DNA of 9,668 nt, taken from contig VBNZ01000120.1 of NCBI GenBank assembly GCA_005877675.1, positions 544 through 10,211 of the forward strand, read 5' to 3'. Every line of letters begins with the position of its first letter. Position 1 is the first letter of the stretch. Positions 6,326-9,668 of the stretch are shown here, one piece after another. This DNA is from Gammaproteobacteria bacterium. Lineage in GTDB: Bacteria > Pseudomonadota > Gammaproteobacteria > Xanthomonadales > Rhodanobacteraceae. Made by a program: the position numbers and the translations under genes. Under the pieces are notes generated by a model. The model was not told the DNA's origin. It saw only the letters and a list, made by a program, of their open reading frames with translations, and ran no database searches.

Positions 6326-7492
6326 GTGAATATCGCCAAAAAGTATACTTCTGTCATTTTCGCCGGCCTGCTGCTCGGCGGCACCGGCAACGCCGCCTTC
6401 GCGCAAGCCGCCGCGGCAGCCAAGCCGGCCACCGCGAAGCCGGCCGCAAAGCCTGCGTCCAAGCCTGCTGCGAAAGCACCGGCTGCGAGCAAACTGCCGC
6501 TTGCCGCGGCGATCGTCTGGCGTGGCGACCGTGCGACCGAACGCGCCTTTATGGCCGACCTGGTCAAACAGTACGAAACGGCCAAACTCGGCAAGGTGAC
6601 GATGGAACCGTTCAGCACCGTGTCGGGCATCGACGCCGTGCATGACGGCAAGGCCGATCTTGCCGGCAGCGCGCGTCCGGCGATGCCGGGCCGCGTCGAG
6701 GAAACGGGCCTCACCTTCCACCCGATCGCGTGGGAAGCGCTGGTGCCGATCACCTCACCGAAGAATCCGGTGTCGAACGTCAGCCTGAAGCAGCTCTACG
6801 ATATCTATCTCGGCCGCATCAAGAGCTGGAAGGATCTGGGTGGACCCGACGAGGAAATCAATCTCTACGCCGTCGCCGCACCGCTCGATGGCGTCGAATA
6901 CAGCGTGCGCAAGTTGCTCTATCACAAGGGCGACCAGGCGGTGTCGGTGCCGCGCCTGTATCTCAACAGCGTACGCCTCGAGGAAGGCATCGAGATCGAT
7001 CCGCACGGCCTCGGCGTCACCGCCGATTCGTCGGTATACGGCCGCAAGTCGATCAAGGTGCTGCAGGTCGAAGGCATTGCTGCGTCCAGTGCAACTGTCG
7101 GCGACGGCAGTTATCCGCTGTTCGCCGTGTTGTATCTCGCATCGCGCGATGATGCGAAAAACAAGGAGACGGTCGACAAGTTCATCGCCTACGCGAAATC
7201 CGATACCGGCAAAGCAACCCTGCGCAAGCACGAGTTGATCCCGTACGACGACGCGCCGCAGCTCATCGCCAAGCAGGACGAACAGATCGCATTCATCGAC
7301 GCACGCATCAATGCCGCGCCGGTGGCCACGCCGACGCCGCGCTCGGCGCCGATCGCGACCGCCGACTATCTGGTACGCACCGCGCCGAATTCGGCCGAGA
7401 CGCAGGAAGCCAAGAGCAAGGCAGCACGCGCCGCCGCCGAGATGAAGGCGAAAGAGGAGGAAAAGGAAGCGGGTAGGAAAACCAGTCACTGA
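6326..7492 (+). CDS. Exported PstS-like solute-binding-fold protein
   Basis: This 388-residue protein has the fold of phosphate-type periplasmic binding proteins. Residues 1-26 are a signal peptide (basic start, VIFAGLLLGG core, AFA cleavage site). Residues 27-58 are an Ala/Pro/Lys linker of AKPA-type units. The binding-protein domain (about 59-308) shows the family's SPKNPVSNVSLKQLYDIYLG and IKSWKDLGGPDEEI, and later GDGSYPLFAVLYLAS. The stretch aligning with the PstS phosphate-binding signature (GSGTR-like) reads APLDGVEYSVRKLLY at 185-199, so the usual Ser/Thr/Arg contacts are absent and the ligand is probably not held as in PstS. A low-complexity charged tail (about 330-388) follows. Translation starts at GTG 6326 with a weak ribosome site; the signal peptide supports this start. 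No permease or ATPase genes are adjacent. The HAD gene begins 21 bases downstream. Confidence 0.82.
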   Translation: MNIAKKYTSVIFAGLLLGGTGNAAFAQAAAAAKPATAKPAAKPASKPAAKAPAASKLPLAAAIVWRGDRATERAFMADLVKQYETAKLGKVTMEPFSTVSGIDAVHDGKADLAGSARPAMPGRVEETGLTFHPIAWEALVPITSPKNPVSNVSLKQLYDIYLGRIKSWKDLGGPDEEINLYAVAAPLDGVEYSVRKLLYHKGDQAVSVPRLYLNSVRLEEGIEIDPHGLGVTADSSVYGRKSIKVLQVEGIAASSATVGDGSYPLFAVLYLASRDDAKNKETVDKFIAYAKSDTGKATLRKHELIPYDDAPQLIAKQDEQIAFIDARINAAPVATPTPRSAPIATADYLVRTAPNSAETQEAKSKAARAAAEMKAKEEEKEAGRKTSH

Positions 7493-7513
7493 TCGCGCCG
7501 CGAAGCTTACCGC

Positions 7514-8224
7514 ATGCGTATTCGCGCGATTACCTTCGACCTCGATGACACGCTGTGGCCGATCGCGCCGGCGATGTTGCGTGCCGAGCAGCGCCTCAAC
7601 GCATGGCTCGGCGCGCATTGTCCACGCGCGGCGCAGGCCTATCCGATCGATGCGATGCGCGCGCTGCGCGATCGCGTCGCACAGGAGCATCCGCAGATCG
7701 CGCATGACTTCGGCGCGCAACGCCGCCTCGCGTTGCGCGCGGCGTTGTTGCCACACGGCTACGGCGAAGATGAAGTCGCGGGCGCCTACACCGCGTTCTA
7801 CGCCGCGCGTAACGAAGTCGAATGCTACGCCGACGCGCTGCCGGCGCTCGATCAGCTCAAGGCGCGCTATCCGCTCGGCGCGATCACCAACGGCAATGCA
7901 GACCTGGATGCGATCGGCTTACGCCACTACTTCCGTTTCTCCTTGCACGCGAGCGACTTCGGTTCGGCCAAGCCCGCACCCGATATCTTTCTTGCGGCCT
8001 GTGCACAGCTTGGCCTGGCGCCCGCCGAGGTGCTGCACGTGGGCGATGATCCCGCGCTCGACGTAGTCGGCGCACATCAGGCCGGCTTGCGCTGCGCTTG
8101 GCTCAATCGTGGCGAAGCGACCTGGACGCAGCTGGGCTTTGCCGCGCCGACAGCACCCGATCTCGTGATTGGCGATCTGGCGCAACTGGTCGAGATGCTC
8201 GCGCGCAGCGAGGCGGTCGCCTGA
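7514..8224 (+). CDS. HAD subfamily IA phosphatase, YigB-like
   Basis: This 236-residue cytosolic phosphatase has all four HAD motifs: motif I DLDDTLW with nucleophile D9 and acid D11, motif II T125 (ITNGN), motif III K153 (SAKPAPD), and motif IV GDD at 177-179 with D183. The helical cap (about 17-105) is of the C1 type. The pattern of the ITNGNA, KPxPDIF and HVGDD blocks resembles E. coli YigB, which dephosphorylates the pyrimidine intermediate of riboflavin synthesis; that assignment is from remembered similarity and is uncertain, since HAD substrates drift easily. The ATG at 7514 has no strong ribosome site, which fits translation coupled to the upstream gene ending 21 bases before it. Confidence 0.9.
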   Translation: MRIRAITFDLDDTLWPIAPAMLRAEQRLNAWLGAHCPRAAQAYPIDAMRALRDRVAQEHPQIAHDFGAQRRLALRAALLPHGYGEDEVAGAYTAFYAARNEVECYADALPALDQLKARYPLGAITNGNADLDAIGLRHYFRFSLHASDFGSAKPAPDIFLAACAQLGLAPAEVLHVGDDPALDVVGAHQAGLRCAWLNRGEATWTQLGFAAPTAPDLVIGDLAQLVEMLARSEAVA

Positions 8225-8260
8225 TACAGTGCCGGGCGTGCGAAATCCCGGAGTACGAAC

Positions 8261-9649
8261 ATGCATGGCCTGATCGAAGCGCGCCGCGCTGCCAAAGCAA
8301 TACCACTGACCGCGGTCGACAAACCCTCGTTGCGTCGCGTGCTGGCCAAGCTCGGCAAAAGCGCCGCGCATTGGGCCGCAGCGACGCAGTTCGCCGGCGA
8401 GCCCGGCAGTGTTTGCCTCGTGCCCGACGCGCAGGGCGCGATCAAACGCGTGCTCGCGGGCGTGCAGAGCGCGACCGACCTGTATGCGCTCGCAGGCCTG
8501 CCGCTGAAATTGCCGCAGGGCAACTATCGCCTTGACGATACCGGACTTGCGCTCGACCCCGAGCGCGCCGCGCTCGGCTGGGGGCTCGGAGCCTACCAGT
8601 TCACGCGCTATCGCAAAGCGCTGCGCGCGCCTGCACGTTTGGCCGTAGAGACATCCATACAACGCGCGATCGAAGCGCGCCTCGACGCAACCCAGTGCGT
8701 GCGCGACCTCGTCAACACGCCGACTGAAGACATGGGCCCGGCGGAACTCGCGGCGCAAGTTCGCGCGCTCGCGGAAACGCACCAGGCGAAATTTCATGAG
8801 TGGGTCGGCGATGCGCTGCTTGCGAACAATTTCCCGACGATCCATGCGGTCGGCCGCGCCAGCCATCGCGCGCCGCGGCTGGCGGAACTCAGCTGGGGCG
8901 ATGCCAAGCATCCGCATCTGGTGATCGTCGGCAAGGGCGTGTGCTTCGACACCGGCGGCCTCGATCTCAAATCCGCCGACGGCATGCGCTGGATGAAGAA
9001 GGACATGGGCGGCGCTGCGCATGCGATTGCACTGACCGAGCTCGTACTGCGCGCACAATTGCCGCTGCGTCTGACGCTGCTGGTTCCCGCAGTCGAGAAT
9101 GCCGTGGCGGGCAATGCGCTGCGTCCGGGCGAAGTGATCCGCACTCGTGCTGGCATCACGGTCGAGATCGACAATACCGACGCCGAAGGCCGCCTCGTGC
9201 TATGCGACGCACTCGCCTACGCCGCCGAGTCCAAGCCCGATCTGATCGTCGATTTCGCCACGCTCACCGGTGCCGCGCGCGTCGCGCTCGGGCCCGATCT
9301 GCCCGCGCTGTTCAGCAATCGCGAAGAACTCGCACACAAGACGCTCGCCTGCGGCCGCAGCGAGCAGGATCCGCTCTGGCATATGCCGCTGTGGGCGCCG
9401 TATCGATCGCTGATCGACTCGCGCATCGCCGATCTGGCCAACGCCGGCCCGTCCAAACACGCCGGGGCGATTACGGCTGCGCTATATCTCGAGCGCTTCG
9501 TGCCGCAGACGATTCCATGGATGCATCTCGACGTCTACGCCTGGAACGATGCTGACAAACCCGGCCGCCCTGCCGGGGGCGAGGCCTTAGGTCTGCGCGC
9601 GTTCTTCGCGATGTTAGGCGAGCGCTATCGGGCACAACGTTCGGCTTAG
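8261..9649 (+). CDS. Leucyl aminopeptidase family (M17) metallopeptidase
   Basis: This 462-residue cytosolic enzyme removes N-terminal residues from peptides using two metal ions, usually as a hexamer. The catalytic domain (about 145-455) has metal ligands K225 and D230 (GKGVCFDTGG), D248 (KKDMGG), and D307 and E309 (NTDAEGR), with catalytic K237 and R311. The spacings between these residues are identical to bovine leucine aminopeptidase, so it should be active. The N-terminal domain (1-140) is diverged and shorter than in PepA, as in the second M17 paralogue many proteobacteria carry, so I give no symbol. The ATG at 8261 has GGAG seven bases upstream. It starts 36 bases after the HAD gene and may share its transcript. 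It stops at 9649; the last 19 bases of the window hold nothing recognisable. Confidence 0.93.
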   Translation: MHGLIEARRAAKAIPLTAVDKPSLRRVLAKLGKSAAHWAAATQFAGEPGSVCLVPDAQGAIKRVLAGVQSATDLYALAGLPLKLPQGNYRLDDTGLALDPERAALGWGLGAYQFTRYRKALRAPARLAVETSIQRAIEARLDATQCVRDLVNTPTEDMGPAELAAQVRALAETHQAKFHEWVGDALLANNFPTIHAVGRASHRAPRLAELSWGDAKHPHLVIVGKGVCFDTGGLDLKSADGMRWMKKDMGGAAHAIALTELVLRAQLPLRLTLLVPAVENAVAGNALRPGEVIRTRAGITVEIDNTDAEGRLVLCDALAYAAESKPDLIVDFATLTGAARVALGPDLPALFSNREELAHKTLACGRSEQDPLWHMPLWAPYRSLIDSRIADLANAGPSKHAGAITAALYLERFVPQTIPWMHLDVYAWNDADKPGRPAGGEALGLRAFFAMLGERYRAQRSA

Positions 9650-9668
9650 TTCCAACGCGCCAAGGATT

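Noticed and set aside
5660..6721. Long minus-strand frame spanning the end of the protease and start of the PstS-like gene
   Set aside because: Antisense to two well-supported genes and to their intergenic promoter. His/Arg-rich shadow composition.
7919..9058. Long minus-strand frame of 379 codons opposite the HAD and M17 genes
   Set aside because: Both plus-strand genes have complete catalytic motifs; the antisense product has none.

Overview
The window is GC-rich DNA with dense coding in NNC/NNG codons. It looks like a gammaproteobacterium of the Xanthomonadales/Lysobacterales group (inference). Pointers are the split class II ribonucleotide reductase locus, a Lys/Ala-rich H1-like protein and the style of the periplasmic Do-family protease. 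I see no phage, plasmid, IS or CRISPR signature; this is most likely ordinary chromosome.

Left part (1-4835, minus strand). This is a B12-dependent ribonucleotide reductase locus, read right to left. First comes the catalytic NrdJ chain (4278 to 2153), then a histone H1-like protein (1941-1300), then a separate NrdJb-type protein (1185-310) carrying the TSCPD domain and the C-terminal cysteine cluster. A strong terminator lies between the H1-like gene and nrdJb. Upstream of nrdJ is a 557-base divergent intergenic region. It holds two NrdR-box-like palindromes, a possible promoter, and a leader that can fold into several hairpins. The catalytic nrdJ gene is broken as written by a frameshift near 3025-3028, which looks like a roughly 22-base deletion between GTCG repeats. 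Beyond nrdJb is a 300-base stretch with a tandem repeat of 20-21 bp and phased A-tracts, and no confident gene.

Right part (4836-9668, plus strand). Four genes read rightward. The first is a periplasmic DegP/DegQ-type serine protease with two PDZ domains. Its signal-peptide frame is disconnected from the only plausible ATG by one missing base, and a sigma-E-like promoter precedes it. Next are an exported PstS-like solute-binding-fold protein lacking the usual phosphate-binding signature, a YigB-like HAD phosphatase, and a cytosolic M17 aminopeptidase with all metal and catalytic residues. The last three are closely spaced (21 and 36 bases) and may be cotranscribed.

I find no obviously new multi-gene system. 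The points most worth a second look are the two frame disruptions (real or assembly errors), the long structured nrdJ leader with tandem NrdR-like sites, the H1-like gene inserted between the two RNR genes, the phased A-tract repeat, and the PstS-like protein without its phosphate motif.
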